From assembly GCF_024168645.1 (NCBI RefSeq), contig NZ_JALJWF010000001.1:921001-985000 (forward strand): a stretch of DNA of 64,000 bases. The letters are read 5' to 3'. The DNA is from Pseudomonas sp. GGS8. Lineage in GTDB: Bacteria; Pseudomonadota; Gammaproteobacteria; Pseudomonadales; Pseudomonadaceae. The notes under the pieces were generated by a model. It had not been told where the DNA came from. It did not search any database and saw nothing but the letters and a program-made list of their open reading frames with translations. Positions 26,182-35,562 of the stretch are shown here, in pieces; the first letter of the stretch is position 1, and each line of letters begins with the position of its first letter. The position numbers and the translations under genes are program-made.

Positions 26182-28473
26182 TTATGACTTGGAGAGGGGG
26201 GACAAATAGTCGATAAAGATTGAAGCTTCTTTTTGGAAGGCTGCACTGTAGTCATCTTCATCGGAAAACTCATCGAACCCCATCGATGCTACAAATAGCT
26301 CAAATGACTGAACAGCTTTCAAATATTCAGCAACGTATACGCTGCGTTGATCTTCAATGAGATGAGCAGCTTGAATGAATTTGACCTTTTCATCAGCCGC
26401 TGTCTGTTTACTTTTTTCGGATTGGATGCGATTTAAAAGCTCATCGATTCTCGCTTGAACTGTGTCTGAGCCTCTGATCATGTCGATAAATCGTAATCCG
26501 GCGCCAATATCTTCAATGGCCTTTTTAACCGTTTCAATCGCGAATTTAACCAATTCAAGTTCTGTTGGTTTCATTCCTAACTCGAGTAGCTTATCGATAG
26601 TCAAGGCAACGTCTTTGCCGATCTTTTCAATGCCTGCTTTTTCTATCGCTTCGATAGCATCGGAAATAGTATTTTTTTCGCTTTGAGATTGACTTAACGC
26701 AACCTGAAGTTGCTCAATCATTTCCAGATGACTTTCTTTGTCTTTTTCCAACCCAGCGATGTATCCCGTCGTTGTGGTTTTGTCAAAAACCCTGCTGACT
26801 TCGCGCGCTTGTTTTCGGATATTTTTTGTTATTTCTTCCGTTTTAACAATGGCTTTTTTTAGCTGGCGATTTCGCTCCTGCAAAAACTCTTCGATGATTT
26901 CGATATCATTTTCGCCTCCAGCTTCATTCGCCAAGTTAGCTTCAATAGCCATCAACATATTTCGGTTGGTTTTTAGCTCATTCGAGGCCTGAAGGGCTGC
27001 AGCTGTCAATTTCTCCCCGCAGCTGTCTATATTTCGCACCAGCTGGACACAGCTATCTTTCAACGCGGGGAGGTATTGTTGACGCGTAAAAATCGCCTTC
27101 GCGGTTGTCAACTCAGTGTTCATCTTCGATAGACTGCTCTTCATTAAAACAAGGTCAGCCTCCGGATAAGTATTCCCAGTAAAAATCTCCATTACTCCTG
27201 CGCTCCTTGCAGTGATTCCGCCAATATATTCTTCATCCGCTTCCTTAAAAATTTCGTTCAACGAGCGTGCGTCATTTACAATTTCCTTCCATGGACTAAC
27301 GACGTTTGCAAAATGCAAGTTAAACATCCGGAATCGCATCGCGTCGGTGATCTCCCCGGCTGCCTCATGCGAGTTGGAGACATACAAATGAAGAACATTC
27401 CACGTGTGCCTCAGGTTTTTGGTCGCCACGTCAGCATGCACAGCAGCAAAGTCCAGATCTTGTAACTTAAGCTCTACCACTTTCAACCTGGCGAGTGTTT
27501 GATTTTTATTATCCAACACTGCAAGCGCACGGCTTTGTGCCTCTTTCAAGGCGTCCCGTTCTTTACGTATGGCCTCGGCTTCGACACCATAGTAGATAGA
27601 CATGCCTAAACCGAATATATTAAGCGTTGCTGCAGAACCGAGCGACTTTTCGACAAGCGCTTTGTATTGTGTATTCTTTTCAGCGATCTGTGCTGCGAGT
27701 TTTGAGGTCTCGGCATCAAGATCTTTGATATCCTGCGGGTAACGGTTAGTCGAGATCAACTCCAGACGGTACTTGATTTCGGGCAGAACCGTGAGCCGAA
27801 GTTCATTACCGAAACTGTCCAGGTCTACTTTTATTTGCTCAACGTTATCAAGATTCCCTGCGATATCTTTTTTTATTTCGTTCAACACGTACTTAAAATC
27901 AACAATCGTATCTTCACCCAGTGAAAGATCAGGAAAATCATCACCGAGGTCGCGCTTAAGCCTATCAAGGTCTTCGAGTGTTTTGATATTATGTTCTTTC
28001 AGGACGCCTGACGCTACCAACTCATCCTCAAACTTAACCATCTGAATACCATAGTTCCCCATTCTGGCACCAAACACTCTTAGATGTTCACTCGTCAACA
28101 TAACTCTCGAACGAATATCAGACCATTTCATTGCATGTTTTCTGGTCGTAGAGAACGTTTGTAAAAAATCTTCCGCCTTTAATCCTTTACCGCCATCTTC
28201 GCCTGCACCAAAGCGTAAATAATCAATCACCGCCTGAAGGGTATAGGGAAGTTGCAACCCCAGCGCCTCATATTTCCTCAGGTTTACAATTTCCGTTTTA
28301 GTCAACAACAGCCCGGACTCTCGGGTCGCGACTTCCATCATACTGCCCAATCTTGCCAGCGGCTTACTGATCGAGGCATTCACCATGGTGACGGGCACTA
28401 CAGCGGCAAGCTCAGCAATCTGTACAACACTCGCGTTCTTTAAAGCATCTTCCCACAATAAATTATCAGTCAT
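26182..28473 (-). CDS. Alpha-xenorhabdolysin (XaxA/YaxA)-like pore-forming toxin, apparently two-module
   Basis: A 763-residue, almost wholly helical protein. Residues 1-418 look like an alpha-pore-forming toxin A subunit: two long antiparallel helices, about 204-276 and 295-345, joined by a short hydrophobic hairpin SAATLNIFGLGMSIYYGVEAEAIRKERDAL at 280-309. That pattern (small/hydrophobic turn, then GxxAE..RKER..L) is what I know from XaxA/YaxA-type toxins, which are about 410 residues. Residues 420-763 form a second helical module of about 345 residues, the usual size of a B subunit, with a long coiled coil at 525-610 and 670-725. There is no signal peptide. ATG 28473 is preceded by weak TGGA; a TTG at 28515 is less likely. 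Base composition is clearly lower in GC than the flanks. Confidence 0.6.
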   Translation of the reverse strand: MTDNLLWEDALKNASVVQIAELAAVVPVTMVNASISKPLARLGSMMEVATRESGLLLTKTEIVNLRKYEALGLQLPYTLQAVIDYLRFGAGEDGGKGLKAEDFLQTFSTTRKHAMKWSDIRSRVMLTSEHLRVFGARMGNYGIQMVKFEDELVASGVLKEHNIKTLEDLDRLKRDLGDDFPDLSLGEDTIVDFKYVLNEIKKDIAGNLDNVEQIKVDLDSFGNELRLTVLPEIKYRLELISTNRYPQDIKDLDAETSKLAAQIAEKNTQYKALVEKSLGSAATLNIFGLGMSIYYGVEAEAIRKERDALKEAQSRALAVLDNKNQTLARLKVVELKLQDLDFAAVHADVATKNLRHTWNVLHLYVSNSHEAAGEITDAMRFRMFNLHFANVVSPWKEIVNDARSLNEIFKEADEEYIGGITARSAGVMEIFTGNTYPEADLVLMKSSLSKMNTELTTAKAIFTRQQYLPALKDSCVQLVRNIDSCGEKLTAAALQASNELKTNRNMLMAIEANLANEAGGENDIEIIEEFLQERNRQLKKAIVKTEEITKNIRKQAREVSRVFDKTTTTGYIAGLEKDKESHLEMIEQLQVALSQSQSEKNTISDAIEAIEKAGIEKIGKDVALTIDKLLELGMKPTELELVKFAIETVKKAIEDIGAGLRFIDMIRGSDTVQARIDELLNRIQSEKSKQTAADEKVKFIQAAHLIEDQRSVYVAEYLKAVQSFELFVASMGFDEFSDEDDYSAAFQKEASIFIDYLSPLSKS

Positions 28474-28839
28474 AATTATTCCATTAATTACAAGAGCGAG
28501 GCTTAATATCTGCAAAATGCAGAAAGCTCATGACAGGCATCAAAATGTCTGCACATCGAAACTACCGAAAACAAACAAAGCCAGTCAAGACAGAACCAAA
28601 ACACAACTAAAACCAAACACTACCAACAATCAGCTACATTAACCCTTCAACATTTTTGGCAATAACCAACACTTGCCATGCGACGCACGCTCACTCTATA
28701 AACCTACTTGGTTATTAATTTTACTGGTTCGGGTACAGGCACAGCCTCAGGATTTAGAAAATCCCGGCGGGGGTGTGGTTTTACTTTAGTTTTAATGGCA
28801 CACCAGAATGTGCCTGGCGTGGTTGAGAGCGAGGGACAG
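28474..28839. other. AT-rich intergenic region between the toxin-like gene and the Sel1 gene
   Basis: About 366 bases, visibly AT-rich on the toxin side. A small perfect inverted repeat TCTGCA-AAA-TGCAGA lies at 28509-28523, just upstream of the toxin start. No ORF with a ribosome site, tRNA or integrase is seen, so no clear attachment site marks the island edge. Confidence 0.5.
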
Positions 28840-29601
28840 TCAAGATTGAGCGTTAGTCAATTGTTCCGCTCGTTGCCGATAAGCGTGTGACAGTTGTCGA
28901 ATCGCTGGATTTTGGGCATTAAGTAATGCCTCGCTGCTTACACGCAGGAAGCTCGAGTGTCCTTTGCTCATCGCTTTCCCTAACCAGGTAAGGGCTTCGT
29001 CGATGCGCCCCACCTCTGCCAGCACTGAGCCGTAACTGAACTGCCCGCGGAAATCGTCTCCTTCCGCTGAGCGTCGATACCAGTCAAATGCAGCCACAGG
29101 GTCAGCATCACAAAACCGCCCTTCTTCCAGATAACGACCGAGCAGGTTCATGGACTTGGCGTGCCCCAGTTCGGCCGCCTGTCGATACAGCCTCAGGGCT
29201 TGCGACTGATCGACCATCCCCCCTCGCCCCGTCGCCAGCAGGTTGGCGTAGTTGTACATCGCCCAATCGAGACAGGCTTCAGCAGCGATTCGATAATGCC
29301 GTGCGGCAATCGCAATATCAGCGGCACAACCCCAGCCATGTTCATGGCAACGGCCGAGCATGTTGCGCGCCATCAGATGCCCACGCCGGGCGGCGATTTC
29401 GAACCAGCGCACGGCCAGCGGTCGATCCAGCGCAATGCCCTGCCCATCCAGCAGAATCTGCCCCAGCAAGGCCTGGGCATCCAGCACACCTTCACGGGCG
29501 GCGATCAGAATCGCCTGGGCTGCGCGCGCCGGGCTTTCTTCCAGCATGGCCTTGAGGCGATCACCGTCGAGGACTTCCTCGCGGCGCAATTGATAACTCA
29601 T
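28840..29601 (-). CDS. Sel1-like repeat (TPR-type) protein
   Basis: A cytoplasmic protein of 253 residues made of Sel1-like repeats, each of about 36 residues: [81 protein letters not shown] and [34 protein letters not shown]. Such repeats are protein-interaction scaffolds. It overlaps the piuC stop by four bases (ATGA), so it is translated with piuC. It has the same position in P. aeruginosa as I recall it. The molecular role in iron uptake is unknown. Confidence 0.85.
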   Translation of the reverse strand: MSYQLRREEVLDGDRLKAMLEESPARAAQAILIAAREGVLDAQALLGQILLDGQGIALDRPLAVRWFEIAARRGHLMARNMLGRCHEHGWGCAADIAIAARHYRIAAEACLDWAMYNYANLLATGRGGMVDQSQALRLYRQAAELGHAKSMNLLGRYLEEGRFCDADPVAAFDWYRRSAEGDDFRGQFSYGSVLAEVGRIDEALTWLGKAMSKGHSSFLRVSSEALLNAQNPAIRQLSHAYRQRAEQLTNAQS

Positions 29602-30278
29602 ACCTCGACCCAGCGACGCAACAAGTTGTGATAGGTGCCCGTCAGGCGGATCAGCGAAGGATGGTCGGGCATGTCCTGGGTCAGCTGTTGAATCGCCCCG
29701 TCCATCTCGAACAGCAAGGCACGCTGGCTGTCATCGCGGACCAGGCTTTGGGTCCAGAAAAACGACGCGTAGCGGGTTCCACGCGTGACGGCGTTGACCT
29801 TGTGCAGGCTGGTGCCGGGATACAGGACCATATCGCCGGCCGGCAACTTCACTCGCTGGGTGCCGAAGGTGTCCTGGATTTCCAGCTCGCCACCGTCGTA
29901 GTCCTCCGGTTCACTGAAGAACAGCGTCGCCGACAGGTCGGTGCGCACCCGCTCGACGCTGCCCTTGGGCTGACGCACGGCATTGTCGATGTGGAAGTCG
30001 AAACTGCCACCAGCCGTGTAACAGTTCAGCAACGGAGGGAAGACCTTGTGCGGTAATGCCGCTGACATGAACTGCGGTTTTTTCCACAGCCGTTCGAGCA
30101 TCGCCGCACCGATTTCCTTGGTCAACGGATGTCCTTCAGGCAGTTGCAGATTGTGCTTGGCCTTTGCCGACTGATAACCGGCGGTAATTTTGCCATCGGC
30201 CCAATCCGCCTGCGCCAAGGCTTCGCGGATGCGCTGCACTTCTTCTTTCGCGAACACGCCGGGAATGTGCAGCAACAT
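29598..30278 (-). CDS. piuC: PKHD-type Fe(II)/2-oxoglutarate hydroxylase PiuC
   Basis: A dioxygenase of 226 residues. The iron ligands are H96 and D98 (FDFHIDNAV) and H159 (TSLHKVN). The 2-oxoglutarate-binding Arg is R169 (RGTRYASFF). PKHD-type family length is about 226. ATG 30278 has AGGTG 8 bases upstream; an upstream frame would cross the promoter region. It is divergent from the siderophore receptor gene and shares a control region with two Fur-like boxes. Loss of piuC or piuA in P. aeruginosa is linked to altered uptake of siderophore-conjugated drugs, which is literature knowledge. Confidence 0.93.
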   Translation of the reverse strand: MLLHIPGVFAKEEVQRIREALAQADWADGKITAGYQSAKAKHNLQLPEGHPLTKEIGAAMLERLWKKPQFMSAALPHKVFPPLLNCYTAGGSFDFHIDNAVRQPKGSVERVRTDLSATLFFSEPEDYDGGELEIQDTFGTQRVKLPAGDMVLYPGTSLHKVNAVTRGTRYASFFWTQSLVRDDSQRALLFEMDGAIQQLTQDMPDHPSLIRLTGTYHNLLRRWVEV

Positions 30279-30310
30279 GGAAAGACACCTGAAGGCAAAG
30301 GGGAGCCAAT

Positions 30311-30329
30311 GGTATTGATTCTTATTACC
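30311..30329. promoter_or_regulatory. Fur-like box in front of piuC
   Basis: GGTATTGATTCTTATTACC matches the 19-base Fur consensus at 13 positions by my count. It lies 33 bases upstream of the piuC start. Confidence 0.6.
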
Positions 30330-30423
30330 GATGTAAAACCCGAGAGACGAATGAAACCGCAAAAACCGTAAAGGTAAATTGTAAAGAATGTAAATTCATC
30401 TCGAATAGCAATGCTTCGCAATT

Positions 30424-30442
30424 GATACAGATACTTATTTAC
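30424..30442. promoter_or_regulatory. Fur-like box in front of piuA
   Basis: GATACAGATACTTATTTAC matches the Fur consensus at 13 of 19 positions by my count. It lies 43 bases before the piuA start, so it could cover the promoter. Confidence 0.6.
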
Positions 30443-30484
30443 TCTACATTCCGCGGCCTCAAATCCTTGGGGAGGGGAATTCAC

Positions 30485-32743
30485 ATGTCACGCCAACAAC
30501 CACAATCAACGGTCAGTTCACCACGCTTGCTCGTGTCTGCAATTGGCGTGGCGATCACCGCCGGCTCTGCGGGCCACATGGTTTTCGCGGCCGAGAAGAC
30601 CGACGAAAAAGCACCCGGCAATGCGATATCCCTGGACGCCACCAGCGTTGTAGGCGAGCAGGATGACACCTCCTACCAGACCGATACCTCGGCCTCCAAG
30701 AAGTACACCGCGCCACTGCGCGAGACGCCGAAAAGCGTCACCGTGATCCCGCAACAAGTGATTCGCGACACCGGCGCCACCAGCCTGGTCGACGCCCTGC
30801 GCACCACCCCGGGCATCACCTTTGGTGCCGGCGAGGGTGGCAACCCGGCCGGTGATCGTCCGATCATTCGTGGTTTCAACGCCGAAAGCGACGTGTTCAT
30901 CGACGGCATGCGCGACGTGGCGTCCCAGAGCCGCGAGATCTTCAACGTTGAATCGATCGAAGTCAGCAAGGGGCCGGGGTCGGCCTTCACCGGCGCCGGT
31001 TCCACCGGTGGCAGCCTGAACCTGGTGAGCAAGACCGCCAAGCTGGGCAACGCCTACAACGGCGGCTTTACCTGGGGCTCGGACCAGACCAAGCGCACCA
31101 CCCTCGATCTGAACCAGCAGATGACCGACACCTCGGCGTTCCGGCTGAACCTGATGAAGCACGAAGCCAACGTCGCCGGGCGTGATGCCGTGGACGTCAG
31201 CCGCTGGGGCGTGGCCCCCTCCTTTGCCTTCGGCCTGGGCACCGATACCCGCTTGACCGTCGGCTACTACCACGTCGAAACCGATGACATGCCCGACTAC
31301 GGCATCCCGTTGACCGTGAGCCCCAACCGCAGCAAGTACAACGTCGACAAGCCGGCCAACGTTAACCGCGACAACTTCTACGGCCTCACCAGTCGCGACT
31401 ATCGCCAGACCAGCAACGACAGCGGCACGATCAAGATCGAACACGATCTGAACGATAGCCTGACCGTGTCGAACAGCTTCCGCATGTCCCGTTCGACCCT
31501 GGATTACATTGTCACCAACCCAGACGACAGTAAGGGCAACGTGGCCAACGGCAGTGTCTACCGTGGCGCGAAGAGCCGTAATTCAACGTCCAGCGGCTGG
31601 ATCAACCAGACCGACCTGAGCGCCAAATTCAACACCGGCGCCATCGAGCACAGCCTGGTGAGCGGACTGGAGTTTTCCTATCAGGACACCCACAACCGCC
31701 CGTACCTCCTGACCTCCAGCGCCAGCGGCACCCGGTGCAACCGTGCCCTGTTCAACTCCGGCGACTGCACCAGCCTGTACAACCCGACGCCTGGGGATAA
31801 CTGGATTGGCACGATCACCGACAGCAACGCCTTCACCGACACCGACACCAAGACCGCTGCGGCCTACGTGTTCGACACCTTGAAGTTCAACGAGCAATGG
31901 TCCCTGAACCTAGGCCTGCGTTATGACAACTATCAGGTCGAATCCAGCGGCTTCGCCAACGCCAGCAGCACGGCTCCCGCGGGCAGTTTCTCCCGGCAGA
32001 ACACCAGCGACCTGCTGAACTACCAGATCGGCGTGGTCTACAACCCGCTGCCAAATGGCAGCCTCTACGCCGCCTACTCGACGTCCAGCAACCCGGCCGG
32101 CGAAACCAGCGGCAACGGTGGCCTGGAACTGGCCGCGAACAACAGCACTCTGGACCCGGAAAAGAACCGCAACTACGAGATCGGCACCAAGTGGGACTTC
32201 TTCGGTGACGACCTGTCGCTGACCGCCGCGCTGTTCCGCACCGAGAAAACCAACGCGCGTATCAACGATCCGGATGGCGGCACCACCCAAGTGCTGGACG
32301 GCGAACAGCAGGTCAACGGCCTGGAACTGACCTACACCGGCAAGCTGACCCGTAACTGGCGAGTCTTCGGCGGCTACACCTACATGGACAGCGAAGTGGT
32401 CAAAACCACCCTCGCCGCCGATGAAGGCAACCACATGCCAAGCACCCCACGGAACAACTTCACGTTCTGGTCGACCTACGACCTGGTACCAGACAAGTTG
32501 ACCGTCGGTGCCGGTGCGACCTTCGTCGATTCCCAGTTCGGCAACGTCGCCAACTCGGTGGAGATCCCGTCCTACTGGCGTTACGACGCGATGGCCAGCT
32601 ACCGCCTGACCAAGAACGTCGACCTGCAACTCAACGTACAAAACCTGGCCGACAAGCGTTACTTCGACCAGGTATTCCAGACGCACTACGCCCATGTGGC
32701 GCCGGGGCGCACTGCCCTGCTGAGTGCCAACTTCCACTTCTGA
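30485..32743 (+). CDS. piuA: TonB-dependent siderophore receptor PiuA (Fiu-like)
   Basis: An outer-membrane receptor of 752 residues. A signal peptide ends at VFA-A (about residue 37). The plug domain starts with TAPLRETPKSVTVIPQQVIRDTGATSLVDALRTTPGI and contains GDRPIIRGFNAESDVFIDGMRD. The barrel ends in TALLSANFHF with the terminal Phe typical of outer-membrane proteins. Two Cys (near CNRALFNSGDC) sit in an outer loop, as in Fiu-type receptors. GGGGAGG precedes the ATG. The operon partners suggest ferric catecholate import under Fur control. Confidence 0.93.
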   Translation: MSRQQPQSTVSSPRLLVSAIGVAITAGSAGHMVFAAEKTDEKAPGNAISLDATSVVGEQDDTSYQTDTSASKKYTAPLRETPKSVTVIPQQVIRDTGATSLVDALRTTPGITFGAGEGGNPAGDRPIIRGFNAESDVFIDGMRDVASQSREIFNVESIEVSKGPGSAFTGAGSTGGSLNLVSKTAKLGNAYNGGFTWGSDQTKRTTLDLNQQMTDTSAFRLNLMKHEANVAGRDAVDVSRWGVAPSFAFGLGTDTRLTVGYYHVETDDMPDYGIPLTVSPNRSKYNVDKPANVNRDNFYGLTSRDYRQTSNDSGTIKIEHDLNDSLTVSNSFRMSRSTLDYIVTNPDDSKGNVANGSVYRGAKSRNSTSSGWINQTDLSAKFNTGAIEHSLVSGLEFSYQDTHNRPYLLTSSASGTRCNRALFNSGDCTSLYNPTPGDNWIGTITDSNAFTDTDTKTAAAYVFDTLKFNEQWSLNLGLRYDNYQVESSGFANASSTAPAGSFSRQNTSDLLNYQIGVVYNPLPNGSLYAAYSTSSNPAGETSGNGGLELAANNSTLDPEKNRNYEIGTKWDFFGDDLSLTAALFRTEKTNARINDPDGGTTQVLDGEQQVNGLELTYTGKLTRNWRVFGGYTYMDSEVVKTTLAADEGNHMPSTPRNNFTFWSTYDLVPDKLTVGAGATFVDSQFGNVANSVEIPSYWRYDAMASYRLTKNVDLQLNVQNLADKRYFDQVFQTHYAHVAPGRTALLSANFHF

Positions 32744-32780
32744 TAACAGAAGCGTGAAGGCCAAAGCTCTCTGGCAAAAG

Positions 32781-32810
32781 CCCCGCTCATCAAAGTGAGC
32801 GGGGTTTTTG
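32781..32810 (+). terminator. Rho-independent terminator after piuA
   Basis: CCCCGCTCA / TGAGCGGGG is a perfect 9-bp stem with a 6-base loop and a TTTTT tail, so the reductase gene downstream has its own promoter. Confidence 0.92.
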
Positions 32811-32892
32811 CGTGTAAAAAAGAATGCTTCTCGACAACTCACGGCATAATGCGCGCCGTGATGATGACTTTTGAACGAACAAGGCGAGCGAC

Positions 32893-35421
32893 GTGTTGAA
32901 GAAATCCCTGTTCCAGTTGCACTGGTTTTTCGGCATCAGCGCCGGACTGGTCCTGGCCCTGATGGGCATTACCGGGGCGGCCGTATCGTTTCAGGATGAA
33001 ATCCTGCGGGCGCTGAACCCCTCTGTGCTGCACGCCGAGAAGCAGATCGCCGGCGTGCTGCCACCGGCCGAACTGGTGGAAAAAATCGAAGGTGCTTCGG
33101 GCAAGACCGTCTCGATGCTCTGGGTCGAGACCGATAGCGGCAACGCCGCGCGGGTGATCTTCACGGCGCCGCCAGGTGAACGTCGCGGGCAGATGCGCTA
33201 CTTCGACCCGTACACCGCCGAGTTCATGGGCGAGGTCACAGGTCAGGACTTCTTCGCCCTGATGCTGCAACTGCACCGCTTCCTCGCCATGGGCGATACC
33301 GGTCGGCAGATCACCGGTGCCTGTACGCTGATTCTGCTGTTCTTCTGCCTGTCCGGCCTGTACCTGCGCTGGCCGCGCCAGTGGAAAAGCTGGCGCGCCT
33401 GGCTGACGCTGGACTGGAAGAAAAAGGGCCGCAGCTTCAACTGGGACCTGCACTCAGTGGCCGGCACCTGGTGCCTGCTGTTCTACCTTTTGGCGGCGCT
33501 GACCGGGTTGTCCTGGTCGTACGAGTGGTACAACAAAGGCCTGACTAGGCTGCTTTCCGATTCGCCGCAAAACGAGCGGGTCCGCAATGGTCGCGGCCCC
33601 GCGCCCAGCGGCCCGGCCCCTACCGCCGATTACGCCGCCATGTGGAGCAGCATCTACAGCGCCGCCGGCCCTGGTCTTTCGTCCTACAACGTTCGGATGC
33701 CGCCAGTGGCCGGACAACCGGCAACCGTGTTCTACCTGCTGAAGGATTCGCCCCACGACCAGGCGCGGAACCAGATCACCCTCGATCCGGTGACCGGCGC
33801 CATCAGCCGTCATGACCGTTACAGCGACAAGAGCCTCAAGGCGCAGTTGCTGACCAGCATCTATGCACTGCACGTCGGCAGTTATTTCGGGATGGTCGGG
33901 CGAATCATCCTGACCATCGCCGCGCTGAGCATGCCGCTGTTTTTCGTCACGGGCTGGTTGCTGTACCTGGACCGTCGGCGCAAGAAACGTCAGATCAAGG
34001 ATGCCCGTAAAGGCCTTGAGCAACCGGGTAGCGACGCACCGGCATGGCTGATCGGCTTCGCCAGCCAGAGCGGGTTTGCCGAGCAGCTCGCCTGGCAGAC
34101 TGCCGGGCAATTACAGGCCGCCGGATTACCGGTGAAGGTTCAGCCGCTGGCCAATGTCAGCGAACAGGACCTGCGAGATTCCAGCAACGCACTGTTTGTG
34201 GTCAGCACCTTCGGCGACGGCGAAGCGCCGGACAGCGCCCGCGGTTTCGAACGCAAGGTGCTGGGTCGTATGCTGAGCCTCGAAAGCCTCAACTATGCCG
34301 TGCTCGGCCTCGGCGACCGCCAGTATCAACACTTCTGCGGCTTCGCCCGTCGCTTGCACACCTGGCTCGGCGAGCACGGCGGCAAGACCTTGTTCGCCCC
34401 GGTGGAAGTCGACAGCGGCGACCCCTACGCCCTGCGTCACTGGCAACAGCAACTCGGTCTGCTGACTGGCCAGGCGCCGGTCGACACCTGGCAAGCGCCC
34501 AGTTACGACAACTGGACCCTGACCCGTCGCGAGCTGATGAACCCGGACAGCAGCGGTTCGCCCGTATATTTGCTGGGCCTCACTGCCCCCACTACCAGCA
34601 GTTGGCTGGCCGGTGATCTGGTGGAGGTGCTGCCGCGCAATGGCGCCTGGGCGATCGAGCATTTCCTCGATGGCCTGGGGATTGACGGTCGGGCCACGGT
34701 TGAACTCGATGGCCTGTCGCAAACTCTGGAGCAAGCCCTGGCCAGCCGCCAACTGCCCGAGAACCGCGCTCATCTGGTCGGCCTGCACGCGCAAGCGCTG
34801 GTGAACGCGTTGGTGCCGCTGGCCATGCGCGAATACTCCATCGCCTCGATCGCCGCCGACGGCGTGCTGGAATTGATCGTGCGCCAGGAACTGCACCCCG
34901 ATGGCAGCCTGGGCATCGGTTCCGGCTGGTTGACCGAACACGTCCCGGTAGGTGCTCACATCAGCCTGCGGGTGCGGCGCAACAGTGGTTTCCATCTGCC
35001 GAACGAGGCGGTACCGATGATCTTGCTGGGCAACGGCACCGGGTTGGCCGGGTTGCGCAGCTTGCTCAAGGCACGGATTGCCGACGGGCAACAGCGTCAC
35101 TGGTTGCTGTTCGGCGAGCGTAATCGCGAACACGATTTTCTGTGCCGTGCCGAGCTGGAAGAGTGGTTGATCAACGGTGATCTGACGCGTCTGGACCTGG
35201 CGTTTTCCCGCGATCAGGCCGAGAAAATCTATGTGCAGGATCGCCTGCGCGAGGCTGCCGGCGAGCTGAAGAAATGGCTGGCCGATGGCGCCGTGATTTA
35301 CATCTGCGGCAGTTTGCAGGGGATGGCATCGGGGGTGGATCAGGTGCTTAACGACGTGCTGGGTGCGGATGAAGTCGAGCGTCTGATCGAACAAGGCCGC
35401 TACCGCCGCGACGTCTACTGA
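32893..35421 (+). CDS. PepSY-domain membrane flavoreductase (PepSY + flavodoxin + FAD/NAD reductase)
   Basis: A fused inner-membrane protein of 842 residues, probably the ferric-siderophore reductase of this locus. Residues 1-375 are a PepSY_TM part with four helices ([90 protein letters not shown]). Residues 386-525 are a flavodoxin-like domain ([17 protein letters not shown] and [19 protein letters not shown]). The rest is a sulfite-reductase-type FAD/NADPH module ([36 protein letters not shown]). The start is GTG 32893. The role is inferred from neighbours and family. Confidence 0.82.
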   Translation: MLKKSLFQLHWFFGISAGLVLALMGITGAAVSFQDEILRALNPSVLHAEKQIAGVLPPAELVEKIEGASGKTVSMLWVETDSGNAARVIFTAPPGERRGQMRYFDPYTAEFMGEVTGQDFFALMLQLHRFLAMGDTGRQITGACTLILLFFCLSGLYLRWPRQWKSWRAWLTLDWKKKGRSFNWDLHSVAGTWCLLFYLLAALTGLSWSYEWYNKGLTRLLSDSPQNERVRNGRGPAPSGPAPTADYAAMWSSIYSAAGPGLSSYNVRMPPVAGQPATVFYLLKDSPHDQARNQITLDPVTGAISRHDRYSDKSLKAQLLTSIYALHVGSYFGMVGRIILTIAALSMPLFFVTGWLLYLDRRRKKRQIKDARKGLEQPGSDAPAWLIGFASQSGFAEQLAWQTAGQLQAAGLPVKVQPLANVSEQDLRDSSNALFVVSTFGDGEAPDSARGFERKVLGRMLSLESLNYAVLGLGDRQYQHFCGFARRLHTWLGEHGGKTLFAPVEVDSGDPYALRHWQQQLGLLTGQAPVDTWQAPSYDNWTLTRRELMNPDSSGSPVYLLGLTAPTTSSWLAGDLVEVLPRNGAWAIEHFLDGLGIDGRATVELDGLSQTLEQALASRQLPENRAHLVGLHAQALVNALVPLAMREYSIASIAADGVLELIVRQELHPDGSLGIGSGWLTEHVPVGAHISLRVRRNSGFHLPNEAVPMILLGNGTGLAGLRSLLKARIADGQQRHWLLFGERNREHDFLCRAELEEWLINGDLTRLDLAFSRDQAEKIYVQDRLREAAGELKKWLADGAVIYICGSLQGMASGVDQVLNDVLGADEVERLIEQGRYRRDVY

Positions 35422-35434
35422 CACCGTTGATCCC

Positions 35435-35523
35435 TGTGGGAGCGGGCTTGCCCGCGATGAGGCCATCACATCCAGCATCGATGTTGCTGACAGTCCGCAA
35501 TCGCGGGCAAGCCCGCTCCCACA
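35435..35523. repeat. Paired REP palindrome (REPIN), family TGTGGGAGCGGGC
   Basis: TGTGGGAGCGGGCTTGCCCG on the left is mirrored by CGGGCAAGCCCGCTCCCACA on the right, about 40 bases apart. It fills the convergent gap between the reductase and the phosphatase genes. Confidence 0.88.
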
Positions 35524-35562
35524 CTATTTGATCGATGTCTGCTCAAACGATTGTTGCCAGCC

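Noticed and set aside
28474..28839. Integrase, tRNA or direct repeats marking the island edge
   Set aside because: I found no integrase gene, no tRNA and no convincing direct repeat near 25.1 or 28.8 kb, so the means of acquisition is open.
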